DNA from: Candidatus Microgenomates bacterium
GTDB taxonomy: Bacteria; Patescibacteriota; Microgenomatia; UBA12405; UBA6130
Direction of reading: 5' to 3'
Assembly: GCA_015485895.1 (NCBI GenBank)
Contig: WFSR01000060.1
Coordinates: 1-29,456 of the forward strand
Length of the DNA stretch: 29,456 nt
The notes below the pieces were generated by a model that made no database searches, was not told the origin of the DNA, and saw nothing but the letters and a program-made list of their open reading frames with translations. Within the stretch, counting starts at the first letter, position 1. Each line of letters starts with the position of its first letter. Shown one piece after another: positions 8,189-15,968 of this stretch. The translations under genes and the position numbers were made by a program.

Positions 8189-8423
8189 CCTTGCCCGCAG
8201 GGCGAGGAATTCCAAAGGAATTAAATCCTAAATCCTAATGACCCAAATCCTAAACAAATCCAAATTACTAAATGACCAAATGACCAAAACAAAAGAAAGA
8301 TTATAAAGATGTTTTGAACATTTGGATTTTGGTCATTTGAGCATTGTTTAGTCCGCCAGCTGGCGGATTAGGATTTTGGTAATTAGAGTTTTCCCTTGGT
8401 AATTCCTTGTCCTACGGACAAGG
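8189..8423 (-). repeat. 23S foldback insertion 2
   Basis: Bounded on the plus strand by CCTTGCCCGCAGGGCGAGG (8189-8207) and CCTTGTCCTACGGACAAGG (8405-8423). The two arms between are imperfect inverted repeats built from AAATCCTAA, AATGACC and CAAATGACCAAA words. One arm carries the 16-bp palindrome TCCGCCAGCTGGCGGA (8352-8367). It sits in the 23S helix following the L1-stalk region (roughly helix 79). No ORF. Confidence 0.88.
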
Positions 8424-8676
8424 CTCCCACCTATTCTCGACAATTATCAAACCATCCCCAATGCCAAGTTCCAGTAAAGCTCCACGGGGTCTTATTGTCC
8501 CGCAGTAATTAACCGGCATCTTCACCGGTATTTCAATTTCGCCGGGTAAAGGGTCGAAGACAGTTGCTCGGTCGTTAAGTCTTTCATACTGGCCAGAACT
8601 TACCTGGCAATGGACTTCGCTACCTTTGGACAGTTAGGGTTACTGCCGTCGTTCACCGGGGCTTCAGTTCACACCC

Positions 8677-8847
8677 CTCGCGCACAGCGCGAGAAAATCC
8701 TAAGCTCTAATGACCCAAATCCTAAACAATGTTCAAAATTCAAATGACCAAATGGCCAAAACTGTTTTGGATTTTGAATTTTGAAAATTTGGATTTGTTT
8801 AGGAATTAGGATTTAGGGTTTAGGGTTTCCTCGTGCTATGCACGAGG
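8677..8847 (-). repeat. 23S foldback insertion 3
   Basis: Bounded by CTCGCGCACAGCGCGAG (8677-8693) and CCTCGTGCTATGCACGAGG (8829-8847). Compared with the other copies both ends have changed together (GTCC to GTGC at one end and GCCC to GCGC at the other), keeping local and end-to-end pairing. It lies in the variable tip of the helix before the GAAGCCCCGGT block (roughly helix 68). No ORF. Confidence 0.86.
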
Positions 8848-8967
8848 AGCGTTCCCCTTAACCTTCCGGCACTGGACAGACCTCAGCCCCTATACTTCCC
8901 CTTACGGGTTTGCAGAGACCTGTGTTTTTGGTAAACAGTCGCCAAGCAATCTTTCGCTGCGACCCAC

Positions 8968-9145
8968 CTCGCCCGCAGGGCGAGAAACTCCAAATCCCAA
9001 ATTACAAATTCCAAACAAATTTCAGTATTTAAATTCCAAACTCCAAAATGTTTAGAATTTGGTCCGCCGGCTGGCGGATTGGTGCTTGGAATTTGTTTGA
9101 GCTTTGGTTATTGGAATTTGGTAATTCCTCGTCCTACGGACGAGG
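8968..9145 (-). repeat. 23S foldback insertion 4
   Basis: Bounded by CTCGCCCGCAGGGCGAG (8968-8984) and CCTCGTCCTACGGACGAGG (9127-9145), just downstream (in rRNA direction) of the GTAACTTCGGGAGA block. The interior belongs to the 'aaattccaa/ttggaattt' subtype and contains the palindrome variant TCCGCCGGCTGGCGGA at 9063-9078. No ORF. Confidence 0.86.
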
Positions 9146-9515
9146 CAGGCAGGGCATCTCCCGAAGTTACGCCCAGCTGATTTGCCTAGTTCCTTGACCC
9201 TCTTTTACCCGATGGCCTTGGTCTACTCGACCTGCCCACCAGTGTTGGTTTGCGGTACGGATTCTCTCATCTCTCGGAGCGAAGCTTTTCTCGGTGCCCT
9301 AACGCTACTCTCTCCCCAAAAAGGGTAACTTTCAAGTTCAATTCCATTGCCCGCGAGCGGACAACACGAGCTGGCAGATTTGCCAACCAGCTCTCATTCA
9401 CTAGAAAGACGCTCCAATTCCACTGGAACGCAGAGTATATCAGAGCACGTCCCTCCCCTCCTGATAACGAAACAAGAGAAGGAACGGAATATTAACCGTT
9501 TCTTCCATCGGCTAC

Positions 9516-9828
9516 CCCCGCCCTTTCTGGACCTTATCGCAAACTAAAAACCAGCCTCTTTTTAAGATGTGCCAAACTGCTGCCATAATTTTTCAGGCGC
9601 CTTTCTCTTTTATAAGCATCAGCTTTATCTTTATAAGCTTCGTAATAAACCAATTGCCATGGCTGCCCACTTTTGGTAAAGCAGTCAGAACACCGATTAT
9701 GCTCTTGCAATCTCCTTTTTAAATCAGAAGTGACACCAATGTATAAGCTGCCTGTCTTCAGACTTTTAAGAAGATAAACGTAATGCATCACTTTTATGAT
9801 ACCAAGATAAGATACAGAAAGGGCGGGG
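9516..9828 (-). other. Hairpin insertion in 23S carrying a GIY-YIG ORF
   Basis: A 14-bp perfect stem (CCCCGCCCTTTCTG at 9516-9529 against CAGAAAGGGCGGGG at 9815-9828) extends a normal 23S hairpin that follows the GGGCCTAAGGCGAG motif. After a small internal loop the stem continues for six more pairs (CTTATC/GATAAG). The loop is almost wholly an 84-codon ORF whose TAA stop is part of the inner GATAAG arm. I see no P1/P7-type group I core here, so it may stay in the rRNA or be cut out by RNase III rather than spliced. Confidence 0.85.
9534..9788 (-). CDS. GIY-YIG nuclease (YhbQ/UPF0213-like) inside 23S rRNA
   Basis: An 84-residue single-domain protein: GIY strand as YVYLL (residues 3-7), YIG strand as YIGVTSDLKRRLQEHN with the catalytic arginine in DLKRR, the glutamate in KRERRLKN, and the family's QPWQLVYYEAY strand. 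This is the free-standing UvrC-N-like family that is common in bacteria, with no separate DNA-binding domain. The start is the ATG at 9786-9788; an adjoining GTG just upstream adds one residue. Its place in an rRNA hairpin suggests it spread there as a mobile element, as reported for GIY-YIG and LAGLIDADG ORFs in CPR rRNA genes. Whether it cuts rRNA genes is inference. Confidence 0.88.
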   Translation of the reverse strand: MHYVYLLKSLKTGSLYIGVTSDLKRRLQEHNRCSDCFTKSGQPWQLVYYEAYKDKADAYKRERRLKNYGSSLAHLKKRLVFSLR

Positions 9829-10639
9829 CTCGCCTTAGGCCCGCCTAACCCTCAGACGAACAACGTGGCTGAGGAAACCTTGGGCATTCGGCCTTCCGGA
9901 TTCTCACCGGAATCACGCTACTCATGCCGGCATTCTCACTCCCGCCCGTTCCAACCCGACTCACATCGAATCTTCACCACAAGCGGGACGCTCCCCTACC
10001 CTCCTCCGATAAATCGGAGGGCTTCAGTTTCGGCAATTGGCTTGAGCCTCGTTAAATTTTCGGCGCATCACACCCAAGTCGAATGGTGAGCTGTTACGCT
10101 TTCTTTAAAGGATGGCTGCCTCTGAGCCAACCTCCCATCTGTCTAAGGTGTCACACTGCCTTTCCCACTTAGCCAATATTTAGAGGCCTTAACTGGAAGT
10201 CTGGGCTGTTTCCCTTTTGCCTAACCAGCTTAGCCCGGCTAGGCTGACTGCCCGCGGCGTTTTCTCCGTATTCGGAGTTTGGTTGGATAACGGAGGTTGC
10301 CCCCCAATACCCATCCAGTAGCTCTACCCCAGAGAAACCCAACGCGGACGCTATACCTAAATATATTTCGGGGAGAACCAGCTATCTCCGGGTTCGATTG
10401 GCATATTACCCCTAACCACAGGTCATCCGATGGGTTTGCAGCCCCAACCGGTGCGGGCCTCCCTCCGACTTTCGTTGGAGTTCACCCTGCCCATGGTTAG
10501 CTCACCCGGTTTCGGGTCTTCCGCTAGCTGCTAGCGCCTTGTTCAGACTCGGTTTCCCTACGCCTCCATCCGCTATAATGGACTTAGACTTGCAATTAGC
10601 GAAAACTCGCCGGCTCATTCTTCAATAGGCACGACATCA

Positions 10640-10892
10640 CCTCGCCCGCAGGGCGAGGAAATCCGAAGGGATTAAATCCTAAGTGATTAAATCCTAAATT
10701 CTAATATCTAAATCCTAAACAATGTTCTAAATACAAATTTCAAATGATCTAAACATTTTTAATTTTATTTTGTCTTATTTCTGCTCCTCTTTTGTTTTGG
10801 TCATTTGATCATTTGAATTTTGGATTTGTTTAGGATTTAGGATTTTGGTAATTAGAGTTTTCCCTTGGTAATTCCTTGTCCTACGGACAAGG
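10640..10892 (-). repeat. 23S foldback insertion 5 (helix 25 area)
   Basis: Bounded by CCTCGCCCGCAGGGCGAGG (10640-10658) and CCTTGTCCTACGGACAAGG (10874-10892). The interior has arms made of AAATCCTAA words and an AT-rich centre. It follows the conserved CTGAAACCG block and falls near helix 25, a known hot spot for intervening sequences that RNase III removes in other bacteria. No ORF. Confidence 0.88.
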
Positions 10893-10944
10893 CTTTGTCT
10901 GTTTGTTAGCAAACGGTTTCAGTAACTATTTCACTCCCCTCCCA

Positions 10945-10977
<33 letters not shown>

Positions 10978-11177
10978 GCACTATCGGTCAACAAGGGTAT
11001 TTAGCCTTTCCTGGTGGCCCAGGAAGATTCCCACGGAGTACTTCCTCCATGGTACTCAGGAACTCCGCACCGGAACAATCAGCTTTCGAATACGGGGCTT
11101 TCACCCTCTTTGGCTGTCCATTCCAGAACATTCTCCTAGCCTTTCTTCCGGGGAGAAGCAGAGCCCTACAACCCCCA

Positions 11178-11418
11178 CCTCGCCCGCAGGGCAAGAAATT
11201 CCAAAGGGATCAAATCCTAAATGATTAAATCCTAAGCTCTAATGACCTAAATCCTAAACAATATCAAATGCTTAAAATTCAAATGACCAAACATCTTTGC
11301 CATCTTTTTTGGTTTTGGTCATTTAGTCATTTGGTAATTTGAATTTGTTTAGAGTTTAGAATTTAGGATTTTGGTAATTAGAATTTTCCTTTGGTAATTC
11401 CTTGTCCTACGGACAAGG
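11178..11418 (-). repeat. 23S foldback insertion 6
   Basis: Bounded by CCTCGCCCGCAGGGCAAG (11178-11195) and CCTTGTCCTACGGACAAGG (11400-11418). The interior is closely similar to insertions 2 and 5 (AAATCCTAA, AATGACC and GGTCATTTGG words). It lies in the 5' domain of 23S between the CAGCCTAAACTTG and GGTGGGGG segments. No ORF. Confidence 0.88.
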
Positions 11419-11520
11419 CAAGTTTAGGCTGTTCCCCTTTCGCTCACCGCTACTTAGGGAATCACGTTTGTTTTCTTTTCCTCTGGGTACTGAGATGTTT
11501 CAGTTCCCCAGGTTGCCCGC

Positions 11521-11678
11521 CCGCGCTGCGCGCGGAAATCCGAAATCCAAAATCACAAATCACAAACAAATTCCAATATTTAAATTATTTAAATTCCAAA
11601 CCTTATAATGTTTGGAATTTGGAATTTGGTGCTTCGAATTTCCCTGCGCAACGCAGGCTCGCCCTGCTTGCGCAGGGC
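11521..11678 (-). repeat. 23S foldback insertion 7 (5' domain, divergent ends)
   Basis: An 'aaattccaa/ttggaattt' foldback in the variable helices before the GGGGAACTGAAACATC block. Its ends differ from the other six: CCGCGCTGCGCGCGG on one side (11521-11535), and two GC hairpins on the other (11643-11657 and 11661-11678). It shares the interior words but not the standard palindromes, so it may be an older or recombined copy. Confidence 0.75.
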
Positions 11679-11809
11679 GGGGTTTCCCCATTCGGAAATC
11701 ACCGGATCAAAGGTTGTTGGCACCTCCCCGATGCATATCGCCGCCAACTGCGTCCTTCATCAGCCCTTGTCGCCTAGGCATCCACCGTTTGCCTCAATAA
11801 AAGAACAAA

Positions 11810-11833
11810 GCTGAAAATTATCGCTTCGTTCTT
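11810..11833 (-). other. 23S rRNA processing stem, 5' arm
   Basis: Partner of 6435-6458 (20 of 24 positions complementary). It marks the start of the mature 23S a few bases inside. Thirty bases separate it from the end of tRNA-Ala. Confidence 0.8.
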
Positions 11834-11863
11834 GAACTAAATTCTTCAGATTGTCAATGTGCT

Positions 11864-11940
11864 TGGTGGAGCTGGGCGGATTTGAACCGCCGACCTTCCC
11901 GTTGCAAACGGGGCGCTCTAGCCAACTGAGCTACAGCCCC
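11864..11940 (-). tRNA. tRNA-Ala (anticodon TGC), CCA encoded
   Basis: A 77-nt cloverleaf reading GGGGCTGTAGCTCAG at the 5' end, anticodon loop TTTGCAA (TGC), T loop TTCAAAT, and an encoded CCA end. It sits in the usual spacer position just before 23S, but no 16S gene and no tRNA-Ile precede it; instead a promoter lies about 130 nt upstream. Confidence 0.97.
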
Positions 11941-11948
11941 TCCGGTAT

Positions 11949-11972
11949 AAAAAAACCGGGGTTTTGCCCCGG
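11949..11972 (-). terminator. Intrinsic terminator-like hairpin in the rRNA leader
   Basis: In the minus direction CCGGGG-CAAAA-CCCCGG is followed at once by seven Ts. It lies between the rRNA promoter (12072-12100) and tRNA-Ala, so it would stop transcription about 110-120 nt after the start unless overcome by antitermination or by competing folds. I could not recognise a boxA sequence in the leader. It may instead end a short leader RNA, or be only a processing hairpin. Confidence 0.65.
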
Positions 11973-12071
11973 CTAATAACTCGTCTACAACTTCTCGCCT
12001 AAAAAATTATTTTGTTGTTCTTAAATATTTTTTGAGTCATCAAGTCGGGACAAAACGACAACTGTACCGTT

Positions 12072-12100
12072 AGTATAACCGGCTTCACTCTCCCTGTCAA
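12072..12100 (-). promoter_or_regulatory. Strong sigma-70 promoter of the tRNA-Ala-23S-5S operon
   Basis: On the minus strand TTGACA (12095-12100), a 17-nt spacer, then TATACT (12072-12077), a near-perfect consensus. Transcription would begin near 12065 and run through a leader of about 125 nt to tRNA-Ala. Confidence 0.82.
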
Positions 12101-12112
12101 CCCTCACTTAAT

Positions 12113-12362
12113 TAAATCCCAAATTCCAAGCACCAAATCGCAAACAATACCAAAATCCTAATCCGCCAGCTGGCGGACTAAACAATATCAAATAACCGAA
12201 ATCCAAATGTTCTAAACATCTTTGTCATCTTTCTTCTGTTTTGGTCATTTGATCATTTGAATTTTGAACATTGTTTAGAATTTAGGATTTTGGTAATTAG
12301 GATTTGCCCCGATGTCCGTCGGGGTTTAGGATTTGGGTCATTAGGATTTAGGATTTGTTTAA
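12113..12362. repeat. Intergenic foldback element (relative of the 23S insertions)
   Basis: It occupies the space between rpoD and the rRNA promoter. It has the same vocabulary as the 23S foldbacks: CCAAATTCCAAGCACC, CCAAAATCCTAA, palindrome TCCGCCAGCTGGCGGA (12162-12177), then GGTCATTTGATCATTTGAATTTTG and TTAGGATTTTGGTAATTAGG as the other arm. A GC hairpin CCCCGATGTCCGTCGGGG (about 12308) stands near one end. No ORF is credible. It ends next to the GGAGCTAGGAACTAGG words after the rpoD stop. Confidence 0.8.
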
Positions 12363-12386
12363 CCTAGCTCCTAGTTCCTAGCTCCA

Positions 12387-13466
12387 TTATGACAGATAGT
12401 CTTTGAGAGCTCGGCGGCGAGAAGGATGGCGCAATTTCCGCAATGCTTTAGCTTCAATTTGGCGAATCCGTTCCCGAGTAACATTAAATTTTGCCCCCAC
12501 CTCTTCCAAAGTCATCGGTGGCTTACCTTTTAAGCCGAAACGCATACGGAGAACAGCCGCTTCCCGCGGATCAAGCGTTTTTAGCACTTCCTGAATTGAT
12601 TCCCGCAAAAGCTCCTTTGACGTCTCTTCATAAGGAGAAGGAGAGGAAACATCCTCAATAAAATCACCCAAGAAGGAATCTTTTTCTTCACCAACTGGAG
12701 CCGCCAGAGAAGTTGTTCCCTGAGAAATACGAAAGATCTCGTAAATTTTTTCTACCGGCAAATCGGCGGCCGCGGCAATTTCCTCCGGCTTAGGTTCACG
12801 GCCCAATTTTTGAGAAAGCTGACGGGAGATTTTAAAAACTTTATTCATCGTCTCCACCATATGCACTGGGATACGAATCGTCCGGGCTTGATCGGCAATT
12901 GCCCGCGTGATTGCCTGGCGAATCCACCAGGTAGCATAGGTAGAAAACTTAAATCCCCGCCGCCAATCAAATTTTTCTACCGCCCGCATCAGGCCTTGGT
13001 TACCTTCTTGAATTAAATCTAGAAAAGAAAGACCGCGGCCGATATATTTTTTAGCAATTGAAACCACTAACCTAAGGTTAGCTTCTATAAGTTTTGCCCG
13101 AGCTTCTTCTGATCCTCGTTCAATTTCCTGAGCTAAATTGACTTCATCGGCAGCACTTAAAAGTTGCACTTTGCCAATTTCTCGGAGATACATTCGGACA
13201 GGATCTGTCGACGCCCCACCACTTAAATAACTCAGAGCCTTAAGGGGAGGTAAACGGTTGTCATTTTTCAGATCTTGGCGATTAACCCCCTCAAAAACAT
13301 CAATTCCGCGGGCAAAAAGAGCATTGTAGAAATCGTCAAGTTCCCGATAATACTTTTCCGGCTCGGGAATTTTTTCCAAAACCACATCCTGGGTTAGAAA
13401 ACCTTGCTTCCTCCCCAGCTCCAATAATTGCTTTTTGGCCTTTGAAAAAGAGAAGTTGTGCGACAT
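12387..13466 (-). CDS. rpoD: RNA polymerase primary sigma factor RpoD
   Basis: Housekeeping sigma-70 factor, 359 residues from the chosen start. A short N-terminal region is followed by region 1.2 (DPVRMYLREIGKV), region 2 (LRLVVSIAKKYIGRGLSFLDLIQEGNQGL; FDWRRGFKFSTYATWWIRQAI), region 3 and region 4 ending in VTRERIRQIEAKALRKLRHP. The large non-conserved insert of proteobacterial RpoD is absent. The ATG at 13464-13466 is preferred because the frame upstream lies inside dnaG and is not sigma-like. It follows the dnaG stop by 16 nt with no clear Shine-Dalgarno; a TATTAT box sits just upstream of the ATG, so an extra leaderless promoter inside the dnaG end is possible. dnaG-rpoD linkage is classical. 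Confidence 0.96.
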   Translation of the reverse strand: MSHNFSFSKAKKQLLELGRKQGFLTQDVVLEKIPEPEKYYRELDDFYNALFARGIDVFEGVNRQDLKNDNRLPPLKALSYLSGGASTDPVRMYLREIGKVQLLSAADEVNLAQEIERGSEEARAKLIEANLRLVVSIAKKYIGRGLSFLDLIQEGNQGLMRAVEKFDWRRGFKFSTYATWWIRQAITRAIADQARTIRIPVHMVETMNKVFKISRQLSQKLGREPKPEEIAAAADLPVEKIYEIFRISQGTTSLAAPVGEEKDSFLGDFIEDVSSPSPYEETSKELLRESIQEVLKTLDPREAAVLRMRFGLKGKPPMTLEEVGAKFNVTRERIRQIEAKALRKLRHPSRRRALKDYLS

Positions 13467-13482
13467 AGTTTTCTTTATAATA

Positions 13483-15258
13483 TCATTCTTCTTTTTCAAG
13501 CGCAATAAGTTGGCGGCTAACTTTTTGAAATTTCTCCTCCAAAGACGCCAGGTGTTCATCATGCGTTTTCTCCGCCTGGGCGATTTGTTTACTTAAATTT
13601 TGCAACAGTTGCCGCTTGTGAATCTTTTCCAGCTCTCGTTTTGTTCTCACTATCTCGCAGTCTAAACCGCCGGGCAAACTATCACCCCAACGAAGAAGTA
13701 GCTCCTGGACTTTAGATTGCAGCTCACCGGGCAATGATTGAACAAAATCCTTCAATTGCCAGCGAGCATGCTTTTTTAGAAAAGTCCTCAAGCGACGGTA
13801 AATTCGCTTCAAAGCAAAACTGGTTGGGCGAAAACGGTAACGATTAGGGTCGGGGGATAAAAGAACTAAAGCCAGGAGGTACTCCCCTAAGAGAGTAACT
13901 CTATCTTGGTGGGGCGGCTCCTTCTCAGTTCTAGACGGAATCGTAACTGAAGATGGATTCTCTAATTTATTGGCCTCAGCGATAACCGCCTCGATATCCG
14001 TGTCCAGAGCTAGAGCAAGGCGGCGATAATAATCTAATTGAACTACTTGATTATCGATCTGGCGTAAGAAAGGCAATGTTGCCGCTAGCACTCGCTTTTT
14101 CTCCAATGGTGATTTGACACCAAATCGGCGGCAGGCGGTTTGGATAACAAAGTCCCAGACCGGAACCGTCTTTTTAACCACCTCCTGCCAACGATTAGGA
14201 TCTCGGCGGGCTAGTTCATCTGGATCCTTATAACGGCCGGGCCAACGAATAACATGAACTTCCATCCCCGCGTTTTCGGCTAAATTGATACTTCGCAAAG
14301 CTGCCTGGTTACCGGCAAAATCAGCATCTAGGGCCAAATTTAACCGGGTAACGAACCGTCGCAAAAGCTGAATTTGTTCCTCGGTAAAAGCCGTCCCTTT
14401 AATAGCAATAACATTCTTAATTCCAGCTTGCCAACTAGAAAGGAAGTCAAACTCCCCTTCAACAATAATAGCTGTCTTATCCTGGCGTAAAGCATCACGG
14501 CTAAAATAGAGGCCAAAAAGATGGCGGCTTTTATGATAAGTCAGTGTCTCTGGCCCATTAATATATTTGCCCCGCTGGTCTTCGTTTTCCAAAAGGCCAG
14601 GGATCAACCGGCCAGAAAAGCTAACGATATTACCACGGTGGTCAAACAGGGGAAAAACCAAGCGGCTATGGAAACGGTCAAAAAGTTGGAAACCGTTAAC
14701 CGGGCGCTGGAGGCGAAAAAAGATGCCGCTTTGTTCCAACTCTGCCGGGGAAAATTTTTTCTTTTGCAATAAATATTGGGTCAGGGCAGTTCCCTGACGG
14801 GGCGAAAAACCAAGCTGAAATTTTTCCACTGTTTCCGGCCGCAAGCTGCGTTGCTGTAAATAACGGCGGGCCGGTTCGCCAAGAGGGTGCTTTTGGAGGA
14901 GAAAATGGTAAAACTGAGCCGCGGCTTGGTTGAGAGCATAAATCTGCCGGCGCTGTTTTTCTTGGGAGCTAAATTGTCGCCGCTCTAATTTAATCCCGGC
15001 CCGGCGGGCCAAAAATTCCACTGCCTCCCAAAAATCCATCTGTTCATACATTTGAAGAAATTTAATAACATCCCCGCTGGCCCCACAACCAAAACATTTA
15101 AAGATTTGCAATTCCGGCGAGACAGTAAACGAGGGTGTTTTTTCGTGGTGAAAAGGGCAAAGAGCAATATAATTCCGGCCGGCTTTCTTGAGAGGAATAT
15201 ACTCCCCAATCAATTCAACAATATCTGTTTTAGCTTTAATTTCGGCAATTTGATCCAT
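13483..15258 (-). CDS. dnaG: DNA primase DnaG
   Basis: Makes RNA primers for replication. The 591-residue product has an N-terminal CHC2 zinc finger (CPFHHEKTPSF ... CFGCGASGD). A TOPRIM catalytic domain follows, with the VEGEFD glutamate and the LALDADFAGNQA aspartates. A C-terminal helical part is suited to binding the DnaB helicase. The start is the ATG at 15256-15258: the product then begins MDQIAEIKAKTDIV, like other primases. A longer reading would be translated from tRNA-Arg. Only 6 nt separate the tRNA-Arg 3' end from the ATG and there is no Shine-Dalgarno, so tRNA processing would leave dnaG mRNA with a 6-nt leader. It is followed by rpoD. Confidence 0.96.
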   Translation of the reverse strand: MDQIAEIKAKTDIVELIGEYIPLKKAGRNYIALCPFHHEKTPSFTVSPELQIFKCFGCGASGDVIKFLQMYEQMDFWEAVEFLARRAGIKLERRQFSSQEKQRRQIYALNQAAAQFYHFLLQKHPLGEPARRYLQQRSLRPETVEKFQLGFSPRQGTALTQYLLQKKKFSPAELEQSGIFFRLQRPVNGFQLFDRFHSRLVFPLFDHRGNIVSFSGRLIPGLLENEDQRGKYINGPETLTYHKSRHLFGLYFSRDALRQDKTAIIVEGEFDFLSSWQAGIKNVIAIKGTAFTEEQIQLLRRFVTRLNLALDADFAGNQAALRSINLAENAGMEVHVIRWPGRYKDPDELARRDPNRWQEVVKKTVPVWDFVIQTACRRFGVKSPLEKKRVLAATLPFLRQIDNQVVQLDYYRRLALALDTDIEAVIAEANKLENPSSVTIPSRTEKEPPHQDRVTLLGEYLLALVLLSPDPNRYRFRPTSFALKRIYRRLRTFLKKHARWQLKDFVQSLPGELQSKVQELLLRWGDSLPGGLDCEIVRTKRELEKIHKRQLLQNLSKQIAQAEKTHDEHLASLEEKFQKVSRQLIALEKEE

Positions 15259-15264
15259 TTCCGG

Positions 15265-15336
15265 TGTCCCCGGCGGGACTCGAACCCTCATGTCCGGCTC
15301 CGGAGGCCGGCGCTCTATCCATTAAGCTACGGGGAC
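15265..15336 (-). tRNA. tRNA-Arg (anticodon CCG)
   Basis: A 72-nt cloverleaf with acceptor GTCCCCG/CGGGGAC, anticodon loop CTCCGGA (CCG, reading CGG) and T loop TTCGAGT; one mismatch in the T stem. CCA is not encoded (CCG follows the discriminator A), so CCA-adding enzyme is needed, unlike for tRNA-Ala here. It stands directly in front of dnaG. Confidence 0.95.
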
Positions 15337-15342
15337 TTTCTT

Positions 15343-15351
15343 TAGTATAGC
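15343..15351 (-). promoter_or_regulatory. Extended -10 promoter of tRNA-Arg-dnaG
   Basis: On the minus strand TGCTATACT ends a few bases before G1 of the tRNA. No good -35 is visible; the TGn extension probably compensates. It abuts the end of the methyltransferase gene. Confidence 0.6.
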
Positions 15352-15354
15352 ACG

Positions 15355-15963
15355 CTAGGGGTGCTGAGCGAGGATTTTTGCTACCCGAGGGCGGGGAAGA
15401 TTAGGCTGCTGACCAAGATGAGCGGCCATGCCGTGGAAATGGCCCAAAACCTCTTCATAAACCAAAATTTTCCAATCAGCATAAAGTTTTTTTAACTCGC
15501 CGTGAGAATAAACATGAGGTTTAGGGTTAAAAGGGTGTTGCTCAGCCAAAGCAGCTACGATATTAAAACCACCTGGTTTTGTCGCCGCTTTCATCCGGGC
15601 AATTAATTGATGGCCAATTTCCTGAGATAGAAAATGAAGAAGACCGATAGCTAAGATGAGATCAAAATGCTGATGAAATTGATAGTGGCTAATATCGGCA
15701 ACTTTCCCTCTAAGGGGCAAATGCTCCTTTTTGGCCTCTTCTTCTAACCGTTCGATTGCTGTCGGTGCCGCATCAATACCTAAAACCGAAAAACCTTGCC
15801 GGGCCAAGAAAAGGGCATTCCGCCCCTCACCAACACCTAACTCTAAGACCTCAGCTCCCGGTGGCAACATTTTAGCTACTTTCTCTACTAAATCAATTGG
15901 CTTTTCTCCAAAAATGTTCTTCTGTTGACGGTAGCGAGCATCAAAAAATTTGCCAATAGACAT
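15355..15963 (-). CDS. Class I SAM-dependent methyltransferase (TehB-like)
   Basis: A 202-residue Rossmann-fold methyltransferase. Motif I is VLELGVGEGRNALFLA (about residues 39-54), followed by the acidic strand end VLGIDAAP and motif IV FDLILAIGLLHFL. The general pattern (GEGRNALFLARQGFSVLGIDAAP) is that of the TehB/UbiE-like group whose substrates are very diverse, so the substrate is not predicted. It starts 5 nt after the stop of the malic enzyme gene with no clear Shine-Dalgarno, so it is translated from the same mRNA. It ends just before the tRNA-Arg promoter. Confidence 0.85.
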   Translation of the reverse strand: MSIGKFFDARYRQQKNIFGEKPIDLVEKVAKMLPPGAEVLELGVGEGRNALFLARQGFSVLGIDAAPTAIERLEEEAKKEHLPLRGKVADISHYQFHQHFDLILAIGLLHFLSQEIGHQLIARMKAATKPGGFNIVAALAEQHPFNPKPHVYSHGELKKLYADWKILVYEEVLGHFHGMAAHLGQQPNLPRPRVAKILAQHP

Positions 15964-15968
15964 AATTC

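Noticed and set aside
13467..13562. N-terminal extension of RpoD
   Set aside because: The 32 extra residues overlap the dnaG 3' end in another frame and are Lys/Arg-rich without sigma-factor similarity.
15259..15291. N-terminal extension of DnaG (MRVRVPPGTPE)
   Set aside because: It is a translation of the 3' part of tRNA-Arg and has no counterpart in primases.
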